A stretch of 64,000 nucleotides of DNA, taken from Callorhinus ursinus. Its lineage: Eukaryota; Chordata; Mammalia; Carnivora; Otariidae. Position 1 is the first letter of the stretch. Each line of letters begins with the position of its first letter. The DNA is taken from assembly GCF_003265705.1 (NCBI RefSeq), contig NW_020313005.1, forward strand, positions 15,429,797 to 15,493,796, in the 5' to 3' direction. The notes beneath the pieces are model-generated. The model was not told where the DNA came from and searched no databases. It saw nothing but the letters and a program-made list of their open reading frames with translations. The translations under genes were made by a program, and so were the position numbers. Positions 25,801 through 40,800 of this stretch are shown piece by piece.

Positions 25801-28800
25801 ATATGTTAACTAACTAGAATTTAAATAAAAATTTGAAAAAAGAAAAAAACTGAGGCTCAGAGGTCACGTTGCTGGTAAAGGCAGAGCTACAACTCAAATC
25901 CAGGTCTAAGCCAAACTATCAGCTACTAAGTTATACTACCTATTAAGTATTTCATTCATTTTCTCCATATCTTTATTTAAATTTTATTCTACTTCATCTG
26001 TGTTGATCCATTGTAATTATTTTATTTATTTATTTTTATTTCTAACAATTCTTACTTTGTATTTGTTAATAAACAATTTGATATATAACAATTCATAAAT
26101 GTTATGTCTTTATCGATTGTACCTTTTATTTATATAAAGCAATTATTATCATATTAAAATGACTAATGATTATCAAACTTTTACCATGTGCTGAGTACTG
26201 TTTGAAGTACTTCACTTACTTTGTTCTGTGTAACAAACTGTAAGGTAGATATTACGAGTCTTTATTCTACAAATGAAGAAAATGAGGTCAGATAACCCAT
26301 CCAAGTTCATTCAGCTAGGAAGTGCTAGAACTGGGATTTGAACTCAGCCAGGCTACCTCCAGACTTGACACTCTTTTTTTTTTAAAGATTTTATTTATTT
26401 ATTTGCTAGAGAGAGAGAGAGAGCATAGGCGAGAGAGAGTGAGCGAGAGTACAAGCAGGGGGAGCTGCAGGCTCCCTGCTGAGCAAGGACCTAGATGCGG
26501 GACTCGATCCCAGGACCCTGGGATCATGACCTGAGCTGAAAGCAACCGCTTAACTGACTGAGCCACCCAGGCGTCCCTCCAGACTCCACACTCTTAACCA
26601 TTACACCATATTGCATCTGGAATGTAAATGACTTATTACCTAAAACTAGAGGAGAACATATCAAAGCAATTCCATTTCTCAAAACTTCTGAACTAACTCT
26701 TGCCTAAAAATATAGGCATCTCTTTTAAAATTCATATTATTGGTGTCAGATGCCATAGGCTTTCAGTCTGATACCTGCATTCCACTTCTAGCCTGACATT
26801 TTCAATGCTACTGAAAAATGCAGGTTCTTTTTTAAAAAGTTGACATCTCCACAGCAGGAGGGGAAATTACTGTCCCATGTATATTACAATGGAAAATTAT
26901 GGTGGGCTTCTCTTGGGGAATATATCAGGCATTCATATTGTGCATTCTCAGTTTTACTCCTGGAGTCCTCCAGCATCCTGCCATGATCAAAAATGGTCAT
27001 ACTGTAAGCCTGAAGACCTGTCCTCCAGGGCCTTTTCTTAGCTGATCCCTGGAGTTGAATACTATGTTTTCTAGATCCTATGTGTTCTTCTATCTTAATT
27101 AATCCCTTATTTCCGCACCCTCCAAAAATTTCCATAAAAAGGGTGAATAGAAAATAAGTAACCTAAGCCCTTAAATATCTTTATTCTGCAATACAGTTTC
27201 TTCATATTTAGACTTGGTATAAAATTCTAAGTTGAAATTCATTTATCTTCAGAATTTTAAACATATATTTCATTGTTTTGTGTCATCCAATGTCAATATT
27301 TTAAAAGCCTGATTCTCATTGCTTGGTATATAGTAAGCCTACAGTTTTCCTCATTCCACATTAGTTTTACAATGTGGGTCTTTTTTTTAAGATTTTATTT
27401 ATTTATTTGACAGAGAGAGATATGGCGAGAGAGGGAACACAAGCAGGGGGAGTGGGAGAGGGAGAAGCAGGCTCTCCACTGAGCAGGGGGCCTGATGTGG
27501 GGCTCGATCCCAGGACCCTGGGATCATGACCTGAGCCAAAGACAGATACTTAACAACTGAGCTACCCAGGTGCCCCCCCTTTTTAAAATCATTTATTGTG
27601 TTGACCATTTGAAGGGCATTTTCAATTTGGAGATACATATCCTTCAGTTAAAGGAAGTTTTCTTACATTAGTTTTTTGTGATTTCCTTTTCTCTGTGTTC
27701 TTTGTCCTCTTTTCATAACTATTAGTGAGGTGTTGGGCCTTCTGAATTGATCTTATGAGACATTTATGTTGTCTCATATTTTATATCCTGTTGACTTGTT
27801 GTATTTCTAGGAAATTTCCTCAACTTTACCTCTAACTCATATTTAACTTTTAATTTAAATATTAGATTTTCATGTCAAAGATTTCTTTTGGTTCTCTGAA
27901 TATCCATTTTTCTTAATATCTTACTCTTATCTCATGCATAAATAATTTTATTCATATCTTTATGCATATTAATAAGCATTTTTGATATTTGTTTCCTGAA
28001 TTAAGTATATATTCCCTGGCTTCCATTTTCTTCTTTTTTGGCAGTTATTATTTTTCACTGGAAACTTTTATTAAATAAATAGCATTTGTATTAAAGAGGG
28101 AAGACATTTCTGGTATTAAAGTACCACTGTGCTATTGGTGCACTTGACATTCTCTTGGAAATCCTCAAAATCATAATGAAGAATGAGAAATGGAAACACA
28201 AACATCTTCCATGAATCTAATTGACATCTGAAACTTCAAAACATAAATTAAAATGAAAGAGTGCCAAAGCCCTGAAGTTCTATCAAGTGTTGGACAAATG
28301 TAGAAAGAAAATGCTTTTTGTTGAAGATTTTAGGAAAGAGTACCAGCACAAATTTCTTCCAAGTAGAAAGCATACCCTATAGTACATCAACAATGTCTTA
28401 TTTGTAATTACAGAATGAAGTTGACAAGTTGGTAAAAGGAGTACATTTTGCGTAATACAATATATCAGAAGCTTGAAAGAAAATAACTATTGTAGAATCA
28501 CAGATAAAAAATTTAGTAGAAAGAAGTCTGCTTGTGAGGTATCTGACATCAGTCTTACAATTTCAACTGCCTCCCTGAGAGAGCCAGGAATGGGAAAAAG
28601 GAGGTAGGTAAAGAAAAGAATTCATCCCTGAATACAACAATGGGCCATTAAGATATATTGTTACCCTGAAATGCAGTCCTATACTCAAAGACTTACAGGA
28701 ACTTCTCTTAAGTACCTGAGCCAATAAGAACTCATCTAATCAAAACAGAGTATTAATAAAAAAAAGGAATAAGAACAGAAACTAATTTTAAATTTACCAT

Positions 28801-31800
28801 TTAAAAAAAGAGAAATGAAAAAACAAAATTAGAAAGGAGAAACACCAAAAACTTGCAATGGAGCAGGTCAAAATTGTGGCCCAAAAATATTGGTGTGAAG
28901 TTAAAAATCTCAATGAAACAATTACCTCTATAAATTGAGGCATTAGACAAAACTAAAAGTACTCAAAAAGGACAGGATAAGAAAACATAAGGAGCTAAAA
29001 TATAACCTGTGGAGTAAAACAAAACAAAACAAAACAAAAAAGGAGATAAAATAGAAAATACTAAGTCAAAACTGGAAGAAGCTAAAAGGTAAATAAACAC
29101 TGCGAGGGACAAAAAAGTAGTGAAAAGTAAACAAAATTAAATGGACATGAACTTAAGTAGAAGGATTAGAGAAAAATGGACAAAGGACACGTGAAAGACA
29201 GATGAAAAATTTTGCACTATACAAAACTTGTGTCCCTGAACAGAATAAACCAAATAGCAAGTCAAGAAACATACTAAAAGATATAATAGAAAACTTTCAA
29301 TCTCAGTAATGATGATCTACGTTATTTCAACCCACCTTCTCATTCAGGACAAAAAAAGATGTTGGATAAAACAGATGATCTTAAATATAGCTCAAAAGAG
29401 AATTAGTACATATTAGAATGTGATAGATCAGAAGAAAGTATCCAAAAGGAAACATAAGAAGAAAAAATACACAAACTAAAACAGATATAAAGCACACATG
29501 AGGCCTACCATAACTGTAGTTGGAATTTCAGAATGAAAGGAGTGAGACAATAGGGCAGGAGCAATAGTTGAAGAGATACTATCTGAGAATACACATGTCC
29601 AAGAATTTCAACAAATTGGAAAAAATAATAAATAAATACATTCACACATAAACAAGTTACGGTCTAAGTGAAAAAAACACCAAAGACAAGGACAAAATTC
29701 TTTTTAAGATTTATTTATTTATTTTAGAGAGAAAGAGCATGCGTGTGCAAATGGGGGGAGGGGCCAAGGTAGAGGGAGAGAAATCAGCACACAGATTCCC
29801 TGCTGAACACAGAGCCCAACCTCATGGGGCTTGATCCCAGAACCCTGAGATTATGACCTGACCCCAAATCAAGAGTTGGAGGCTCAACCAACTGAGCCAC
29901 CCAGGTGCCCAAAAGACAAAATTCTTTATAGCAGACAACAGAGTAAAAATTACCTTCAGAGGAGTTAGCCTGACAGGGACTTTTTAAATGCAACAATAAA
30001 TTCAGCAGTTTATGTGCTGAAAGAAAGCAACTACCAAGTGAGAATTCCAGAGCCAATGAAAGACTGAGGTATTGGAGCGCCTGGGTGGTTCAGTGGTTAA
30101 GTGTCTGCCTTCAGTTCAGGTCATGGTCCCAGGGTCCTGGGATCGAGCCCCCTGTCAGGCTCCCTGTTCAGCAGGAAGCCTGCTTCTCCCTCTCCCACTC
30201 CCCCTGCTTGTGTTCCCTCTCTTGCGGTCTCTCTGTCAAATAAATAAATAAAAATAATTTAAAAAGAGAGAGAGAGACTGAGGTATTAAAAAAAATAAAC
30301 CATTTCCTTACATCACACACAAAAATAGACTCAAAATGGATGAAAGACCTAAATGTGAGACAGGAATTCATCAAAATCCTAGAGAAGAACACAGGCAGCA
30401 ACTTCTTCGACCTCAGCCACAGCAATTTTTTCCTAGACACATTGTGAAAGGCAAGGGAAGCAAGGGCAAAAATGAACTATTGGGACTTCATCAAGATAAA
30501 AAGCTTTTGCACAGCAAAGGAAACAGTCAACAAAACCAAAAGACAACTGACAGAATGGGAGAAGATATTTGCAAATGACATATCAGATAAAGGACTAGTA
30601 TCCAAAATCTATTAAGAACTTATGTAACTCAACACACAAAGAATAAATAATCCAATCAAGAAATGGGCAGAAGACGTGAACAGACATTTCTGCAAAGAAG
30701 ACATCCAAATGGCCAAGAGACACATGAAAAAGTGTTCAACATCACTTGGCATCAGGGAAATCCAAATCAAAACCTCAATGAGATACCACCTCACACCAGT
30801 CAGAATGGCTAAAATTAACAAGTCAGGAAATGACAGTTGTTGGCAAGGATGAGCCTCCTACACTGTTGGTGGGAATGCAAGCTGGTGCAGCCACTCTGGA
30901 AAACAGTATGGAGGTTCCTCAGAAAGTTGAAAATAGAACTACCTTAGACCCAGCAGTTGCACTGCTGGGCATTTACCACAAAGATACAAATGTAGTGATC
31001 TGAAGGGGCACGTGCACCCCAATATTTATAGCAGCAATGTCCACAATAGCCAAACTATGGAAAGAGCCTAGATGTCCATCAACAGATGAATGGATAAAGA
31101 TGTGGTATATGTATAAAATGGAATATTATGCAGCCATCAGAAAAATGAAATCTTGCCATTTGCAACAACGTGGATGGAACTAGAGGGTATTACGCTAAGT
31201 GAAATAAGTCAATCATAGAGAGACAATTATCATATGAACTCACTGATATGTGGAATTTGAGAAACAAGGCAGAGGATCATAGGGGAAGGGAGGGAAAAAT
31301 GAAACAAGACGAAACCAGAGAGGGAGAAAAACCATAAGAGCCTTAATCTCAGGAAACAAGCTGAGGGTTGCTGGAGTGGAGGGGGTTGGGAGGGATGGGG
31401 TGGCTGGGTGATAGACACTGGGGAGGCTATGTGCTATGGTGAGCTCTGTGAATTGTGTAAGACTGATGAATCACAGACCTGTACCCCTGAAACAAATAAT
31501 ACATTATATGCTAATAAAAAAATAAATTAAAAAAAAGAAATGGAAAAAAATAGACTATGCCATAGGCAGATATCACAAAGAAAATTTCCTTTTTTTAAAA
31601 GATTTTATTTATTTATTTGTGAGAGAGAGAGAGAGAGAGAGCACGAGTCGGGGAGAGGCAGAAGGAGAGGGAGAAGCAGACTCCCCACTCAGTGGGGAGC
31701 CCAGCACAGGACTTGATCCCAGGACCCTGAGATCATGACCTGAGCCAAAGTGAGATGCTTAACCAACTGAGCCACCCAGGTGCCCCTAAAGAAATTTCTA

Positions 31801-34800
31801 AAGGATATACTTCAATCTGAAGAAAAATAATCCTAAATAGAATATCTGGGATATAAGAAATAAATAGCAAAATATGATAAATATTGTCCATTGACAGATG
31901 AATGGATAAAGAAGATGTGGTGTATATATATATATATATATACAATGGAATATTACTGAGCCATCAGAAAGGATGAATACTTACAATTTACATCAGCATG
32001 GATGGAACTGGAGGGTATTATGCTAAGTGAAATAAGTCAATCAGAGAAAGACAATTATCATATGGTTTCACTCATATGTAGAATATAAGAAACAGCAGAG
32101 AGGATCATAGGGGAAGGGAGGGAAAACTGAATGGGAAGTCATCAGAGAGGGAGAAAAACCATGGGAGACTCTTAACTATAGGAAAAAAACTGAGGGTTGC
32201 TAGAGGGATGGTGGGTGGGGGTATGGGGGAACTGGGTGGTGGTCATCAAGGAGGGCATGTGATATGATAAGCACTGGGTGTTATATTTATATGCAACTGA
32301 TGAATTATTGAACACTACGTCTGAAACTAATGATGTACTACATGTTAGCTAATTGAATTCAAATAAATTAAATTTTAAAAAGTTACAGTAAAATTAAAAG
32401 TAAAATGATGACACAAAAATGATATATTATTTATAGATTAAACAAAGAAATCGGGTATGACAATATCAACAACAGTTGAAACTTGCCTTAATATAAAAAG
32501 TAATGCTACAGAAGATAAAAAGGAATAAATTCTGACATCAAAAACACAAAACATGGGGAAGGGTAATAAAAATGTAATTTTAGAATGTGTTTGAACTAAG
32601 TTGTTATCAACTTAAAATAGACTGTTATAAGTTTACGTTGTTCTATGCAAGCCTCATGGTAATCAAAAAGCAAACATATGGTAGATATATGAAGGATAAA
32701 AAGAAGGGAATCTGAGCATACCTTTAGAGAAAATCATCAAATCACAAAAGAAGGGAGCAAGAAAAGAAGAAAGAAACAAAGGAATTATAAAACAGCCAGA
32801 AAACAATGAACAAAATGGCAATAAGTGCATTACTATCAATAACTACTTTAAAAGTAAATAGAAGAGCACCTAGATGGCTCAGTCAGTTAAGCATCTGCCT
32901 TCAGCTCAGGTCATGATCCCAGGGTCCTGGGATGGAGTGCCCCATCAGGCTCCCCGCTCAGCGGGAAGTCTGCTTCTCCCTCTCCCTCTGTCCTCCCCCC
33001 TGCTCTTGCTCTCTCTCAATCTCTCAAGTAAATACATAAAATCTTTAAAAAATAAAATAAAATAGGGTTGCCTGAGTGGCTCAGTCAGTTAAGCATCTGC
33101 CTTTGGCTTAGGTCATGATACCAGGGTCTTGGGATCAAGTCCCGCATCAGGCTCCTTGCTTAGTGGGGAGCCTGCTTCTCCCTCTGCCTGCCGCTCCCCC
33201 TGCTTGTGCTCTCTCTTTCCCTCCCTTTCTCTCTCTCAAATAAATAAATAAATAAAAATTAAAAATAAATAAAATAAATAAAAGTAAATGAACTAAATTC
33301 TCCAATCAAAAGACATAGAATAGTGGAATGGGTAAAAAAAATAAGACCCATCTATATGCTGCCTACAAAAGACTTACTGCACATGTAAGGACATACATAG
33401 ATTGAAAGCAAGAGATGGAAAAGATATTCCATGTAAATGGAAACCAAAAGAAAACTGGGAAAAAGCTATACTCATATCACACAAAATAGACTTTAAGACA
33501 AACACTGTAATAAGAGATAAAGAAGGTCATTATATAGGGGAGCAATGTAAAGAGGTCAATCCAACAAGAGGATATAACATTTGTAAATATTTATTTAATA
33601 AATCTTAACAAATATAAGAATATTTAAATCATATCAAGCTCTTTTCCAAACATAATAGTATAAAACTAGAAATAAATTACAAGAAGAAAACTGGAAAATT
33701 CAGAAGTATATAAAAGATTAAACATGCTACTGAACAATCAATAGGTCAAAAAGGAAATCAAAAGAGAAATCAAGAAATCTTGAGGCAAATGAAAATAGAA
33801 CTACATACCAAAACCTAAAGGATGCAGCAAAAGCTGTTCTAAAAGGTAAGTTCATGTGATAAATGCCTACATTAAAAAGCAAGAAAGATCTCAAATAAAC
33901 AACCTACTTTATATCTCAAGGAACTAAAAAAAGAACGAATTAAGCCCAAAGTTTATAGAAGAAAGGAAATAATAAAGATCAGAGTAGAAAAAAATGAGGA
34001 ACTAAAAACACAATAGAAAACATCAATGAAACTAAGAGCTCGTTTTTTGAGAAGATAAACAAAATAAACAAACGGTTGGCTAAACTTACCAAGAAAAAGA
34101 TAGAGGATTCACATAAATAAAATCAGAAATGAAAGAAGACATATTACAATTGATACCACATTAATATAAGGAAAATAAGAGACTGCAATGAACATGCAAT
34201 GAATATGCTAAAAAATTGGACAACCAAGATGAAATACTTAGATTTCTAGAAACATACAACCTGCCAAGACTGAATCATGAAACTTTAGAGAATCAAAAAC
34301 ATCTCAGTAAGTGAAGGTCCAGGACCAAATGGATTAACTGGTGAATTCTGCCAAACATTTAAAGAAGAACTAATGCTAATCCTTTCCAAACTCTTCCAAA
34401 AAATAGAAGGAGGGAGTATTTCTAACCTCATTTTCCAAAGCCAGAATTACCCTGATACCAAAACCAGACCAAGCATACTGCAAGAATAGAAAATATCAAG
34501 CCAATACACTTGATGAACATATATGCAAAAATCTTCAATAAAATATTAGCAAACTGAGTTCAACAATACATTAAAAGAATCACTCACCATCAACAAGTGG
34601 GATTTATCCCTGCAATGCAAGAATGGTTTAACATCCACAAATCAAACAATGTAGAACAGAACTGAGAGCCCAGAAATAAACTCGCACACATATGGTCAAT
34701 TAATTTACAACAAAGGAGCCAAGAATATAAAATGGGGAAACTTTAGTCTCTTCAATAAATGGTGTTAGGAAAACAGGGACAGCCAAATGTGAAACAATGA

Positions 34801-37800
34801 AACTGAACACCTATCTTATACCTTACATAAAGATTAATTCAAAATAAATTAAATACTTGAATGTAAGACCTGAAACCATAGAGTTCCTAAAAGAAAACAT
34901 AAGCAGTAAGCTCCTTGATGTTGGTCTTGGCAATGATTTTTGGATCTGACATCAAAAGCAAAGGCAACAAACACAAAAATAAACAATTGAGACTACATCA
35001 AACTAAAAAGTTCCTCTTCAGCAAAGGAAACCATCAACAAAATGAAATGGCAACCTACTGAATGTGAGAAAATATTTGAAAATCATATATCTGATAACCA
35101 GTTAATATCTAAAATACATAAAGAACTCATATAGCTCAATAGCAAAAAAACAAATAACTTGATGTAAAAATGGGCAGAAGATCTGAATAGACATTTTTCA
35201 AAGAAGAAATATAGATAGCCAAAAAGTACATGAAAAGATGCTCAACATCACTAATAATTCAGGGAAATGTGTATCAAAACCACAGTGATATATCATCTCA
35301 CTGTAAGAATGACTCATCAAAAAGACAAGAAATAACAAGTGTTGGTGAAGATGTAGAGAAAAAGGAATCCACTGTTGGTGGGAATGTAAATTTGTGGAAC
35401 CACTACGGAAAACAGTAGAGGTTCCTCAAAACATTAATAATAGAAATACAATATGATCCAGCAATTCCACATCTGGGTATTTATCTGAAAAAAATTAAAG
35501 CACTAACTCAAAACGATATATACATCCCCATGTTCATTAGAGCATTATACAATAGCCAATGTATAAAAACAAACCAAGTGTCCATTGATGGATAAATGGA
35601 TAAAGAAGATGTGATATATATGAGAAACTAAATATTTCAGCCATAAAGAAGAATGAAATCTTGCCATTTGTGACAACATGGGTGGACCTGAGGACATTAT
35701 GAAAAGTGAAATAAATCAGACAGAGAAAGACAAATATCATATCACTTATATGTTGAATCATAAAAAAAAAAGTTAAAAACCAACAACAAAAACCAAAGCT
35801 TGGAGAAACAGAACAGACTGCTGGTTGCCCGATGTAGGTTAGAAGGGAAGATGGGGGGTTGGGTGAAATGGGTGAAGGGAGTCAAAAGGTACAAACTTCT
35901 AGTTATAAAACAAATAAGTCATGGGGATGTAATGCACAACATCGTGACTATAGTTAATAATACTGTGTTCATATTTGAGCATTGCTGGGAGTAGATCTTA
36001 AAAGTTCTCATCACAAGAAAAAATATTTTTAAGTATGGTAATGGATGTTTACTAAGCTTATTGTGGTGATTACTTGACAATATATATAAATATCAAATCA
36101 TTCTGTTATATACCTAAAACTAATATAATGCTATACGTCAATTGTACCTCAATTAAAAAAAAAAAAAAACCTTAGAAAAAGAAGAAGGGAGAAGAACCTA
36201 CTGAACACCCCAAATGAGTGAATCCTAAACAGATACAAATGATAGTTTTATAATGAGAGTGGGTTATTCTCTTATCTTCATTTATTTCTCATTGTCTTTT
36301 TAAAGATATGGGAAAGAACACATAGGAAGGGCGCCTGGTTGGTTCATCGTTGGCATCTGCCTTCGGCTCAGGTCATGACCCCAGGGTCCTGGGATCGAGC
36401 CCCGCATTGGGCTCCCTCCTTGGGGGGAAGCCTGCTTCTCCCTCTCCCAGTCCCACTGCTTGTGTTCCTGCTCTCACTATCTCTGTCTCTGTCAAATAAA
36501 TAAATAAAATCTTGGGGAAAAAAAAGAACATAGGAAAACATATTGGGCTAGCATGAAAATGTGAATCCTCCAGGGGCCTGGATGTGGTTGGGTCTTACAC
36601 CTTTATGCAGATTTTACCTCCAGAAATCCCACCACATGTTCTGTGGGAAGACTAGGGAGAATCCTCAGTAACTTTCTATTACAGGTGAACTGGGTCCCCC
36701 CCCAACCAAAAAAAAATCATATATTGAGGTCCTAATTCCCAGGACCTCAGAATGTGACTGTATTTGGCGACAGGGCCTCCAAAATGAGTGGTGTCCTTAT
36801 AAAAAGAGGAAATTTGAATATAGACAAGCATAGACCATGTGAAGACATAAGGAGGGGAAGAAGGCCATCTACAGGCCAAGAAAAGAATCTCAGATCAAAA
36901 CAACCCTGCTGGCACCTCAATCTTGGATGTCTAAGCCTCTAAAATTGTGAGAAGATAAATGACTGTTGTTTAAGTACCCAGCCCGTGGTGTTCTGTTACG
37001 GCAGCCCAAGGAAATTAATATAGATTTTGGGGGGGTACTGGGGTGATTGTTTATTAATTAACAAATGCCTAAAGATAAGGAAGTGGCTTTGGAACTGGGT
37101 AATGGGGAAAGGCTGGATGAACCTTGAAGTGCTTGCTAAAAATAAGCCTAGATTTCCTTGAAGGGACTGTTAATAGAAATATGGGATTAAAGGCAATTCT
37201 AGTGAGAGCTTGGAAAAAGAATAGGAGAGCTGGAGAGAGAACTTGTATCATCTTAGAGAATATAAATGTCATCATAAACAGATTGCTGTTAGAAATATGA
37301 ATGTTAAAGATGCTTCTGATGAGATCTCAGGTGGAAATCAGTAAATGTTATCAGAAACTGGAAGGGGAAGTTAATCCTTGTTATAAAGTGGCAAAGAACT
37401 TGGATGAATTGAGTTCTAGTATTTTGGAAAGCAGAACTTGCAATTGATGAACCTCAATATTTAGATGAGGAGATTCCTAAGAAAATGTTGATGTCATGGT
37501 CTGGTTTCTCCTTGTTCCTTATAGTGAAATATAAGAGGAAAGAGATAAACTGAAGAAGGAATTGTTAAGCAAAAAGGAACCCGAACTTGAAGATTTGTAA
37601 AATTCTCAGCCTACCTATATTGTAAAAATTGAAAAGGTGCAATTAGAGAACATCAAAGATGTGGGTGGACAATCATTTGCTACAGAGGTTGTTGGTGACT
37701 TATGGATCCATTTAGCCAACTCAACAGAGGCCAGGAATAGAGGTGGGGCTATCTAGGAAAGTTCCAAGGAGGAACCTCTTGTCTAATGGCATGGGCTCCC

Positions 37801-40800
37801 ATGAATTATACGGGAGGCCAGTAGGTTTTTAAAAATTTTATACTAGCTGAAATGCTACTGACTTGAACAGAAGGGGACAGAGCTGAGGCAAAATGAAGGA
37901 AAGCTGTAGGACTTCTGGGATTCTACAGGATGGGCCAATAGAGCTATCAGGCTGCAAATATACATTATCCTTCAAGAAAAAAGAGGAATGATGCTGAAGG
38001 TGATTGAGAAGTCAGCAGGCTACCACTACTACTGTAGACACAAAAGCCCAGCAGATGGGGCTGTGTCGTCTTTTTCTAGGTTCCAGAGGAGTCACAGCCA
38101 ATGCCCAGGGCTGAGGTTATGGAGCTGTCACCTGGTGGGCCTGAAAGGGAAGCCCACCCTGGTAAACATAGAGAACAGGGAATTATTATTAAGCCATAAA
38201 GTTTAATTATTATTCTGAGGCCTCAAATCTAATGGAATTTGCCCTACAAGGTTTTGGACTTGCTTGCCACCCACGACCCCTTTCTGCTTTCCAATTTCTC
38301 CCTTTTTGAATGAGATTGTCTATCCTGTGCCTATCCTACATTGTATTTTGGAAGCAGATAACTTGTTGCCTGGTTTTACAGGTTCATACCTAAAGAAGCA
38401 TTTTGCCTAGGATGAATCATACCTGGAGTCTCATCTCTACCTGTATGAGATGAGACTTTGGACTCAGAGTTGATGCTGGAATAAAAAAAAAAAAAAGTTG
38501 GACTTTGAGGTTGCAGGCCTGGGGTTAATATATTTTGCATGCAAGAAGGACCTAAATTTGGGTGAAGGTGGAAAGTTATGGGCTGAATTGTGGGGCCTCC
38601 CCACATTTATACTGGAAGTCCTAAGCCCCAGTATCTCAGAATATGACTATATTCGGGAAAAGGGTATTTAAACAGTTAATTAAGTTTAAATGAGATTATC
38701 AGGGTGGACCCTAATCCAATATCACTAGTACCCTTTTAAGAAGAGATTAGGATACAGACACACACACACAAGGAGAACCTTGTGAAGATGCCCAGAGAAG
38801 TCAGCTGAGGAGAGAAGCCTCAGAAGAAACAAACCCTTTTGACACCTTAATCTCAGATTCTAGCCTCCAGAACTGTGAGAAGATAAATACTGTTTAAGCT
38901 AACAGGCCTGAGGTACTTTGGCTTCCTTCCCAATACTGGCTGGGGAAGGGAAGCGGCAGCCTCTGCCAAATCTCCCATACTCCTCTCTTCTAGGGAACAA
39001 AAGACTTAATCTGCAGAGACAGCAACAACAAAAGCTGTCACCTTAGGACGCTCATAGAAACCTACTGCTTCTGAGAAACAGAGCAGGGAAAAACCAACAA
39101 AACAAAACACTACCATTGGGAGAGGAGCAAGAACTTGTGCTGGGCCTGGAAATACAGCTAGCGAAGAAACAGGAGCCTTGAAAGGCCTACCCCTCATACC
39201 CAGGCACACAGTGCTTGCCTAAGGCTGAGGCTTAATTATAACATCAGGGAATGCATTTCCTCCCTCACCATGAGGCTAACCAGTATAGAGTATAAATGAC
39301 ATATAATATAGCTGGGAGAGCTGGGAAAGACAGACTCTCTTGGGGTGCAATGCAAAGCAGGAAGAACGGAAGCCAAGAGGAGTCCGGACATAGAGAAAAT
39401 ACCTCTGAAAAACTAGCCCTCACACTAGACATGAGATATTCTAGAGGAATTTGAAGGCTGTGGTTCAAGGAGGATAACTTTAGCAACAAGAAACCTCAAA
39501 TTCAGCCCAACTCCTGACTAGATTGACACAAACCCCCCATTAAAAGGCTAGCAGAAAGAAAGGCATGCTTACCTCCAAGATAGTATCTATGTCCCACACA
39601 AGATGTTGTTTTCATTTAAAAACAAAACAAAACTATGAGCCCTACAAAATGGCAAGGAAAAAAAACACATTTCAAAGAGATAAAGCAATAATCAAGAACA
39701 GTCTCAGATAAGACAGATGTTGTAATTAAATATGGAATTTAAAATAACTATGATTAATATGATAAAGGTTGCAATAGAAGAGGTGGACACCATGCAAAAT
39801 CAGATGGATAACCTTAGTTGACAGATGGAAGCTATAGGAAGTGAATGAAAAACTAGAAATCAAGAACACAGTAATAGAAATAAAGAAGTCTTTCACTGAG
39901 CTCACCAGTAGACTCAATGGAGGAGAGGACTAAATCAGTGTACTTAAAGAGAAGTCAATAGAAATTAACCAAACTAAAAAATAAAGAGAAAAAGAGTAGG
40001 AAAAAAAAAAAAAACCACCATCCAAGCAGTGTGAGACAATATCAAATGATCTTACGTACATGTAATTGGACCTGCAGAAGAAGAGAGAGAGAAGAGAGGA
40101 AATTCTTGAATAAGTAATGGCTGAGAATTTTCTAAAATTAATTACAGACACCAAACCATAGATCCAATCTGTGGAACATCAAGCAGGATGAACTCTAAGA
40201 AACAAACCACACCCAAGTATATTATACTTAAGCTTCTGAAAACCAAAGACAATGAGAAAATTCTAAAGGCAGTCAGAGGAAAAAAAGACAAATCACCTAC
40301 AAAAGCCACAGGCAAGAATTAATATAGACTTATCATCAGAAACCATGAAAACCAAACCAAACCAAAACAAAACAAAACAACAAAATAACCCAACACAATA
40401 GAATAGCATCTTTAAAATGAGAATTTAGGAATATACTATTATAAGATAGCACATATAAGATATGCATAAGATACTACATGTGAAGCAGTTCAGTATTTGA
40501 AAGTACGTTCAGATTAATTTAACATGTACATTTTAAATCCTTGGGCAACACCTAAAACTTTAAACCCTGAGAAAAGTTATTAGTCCATAGAGGAGATAAA
40601 ATATAATCATAAAAAATGCTCAATTAATTCAAGAGAAGGGAAAAAAAGAAGAGAAAAGAAACATAACAAGTGGAAAAATAGAAAAGAATTAGCAAGATGC
40701 TAGATTTTAATCCAACTATATCAATAATCACTTTAAATGTGAATTATCTAACTACATCAGCTAAGAGACAAAAACTGTCAGATTAAATATTTTAAAAAGT

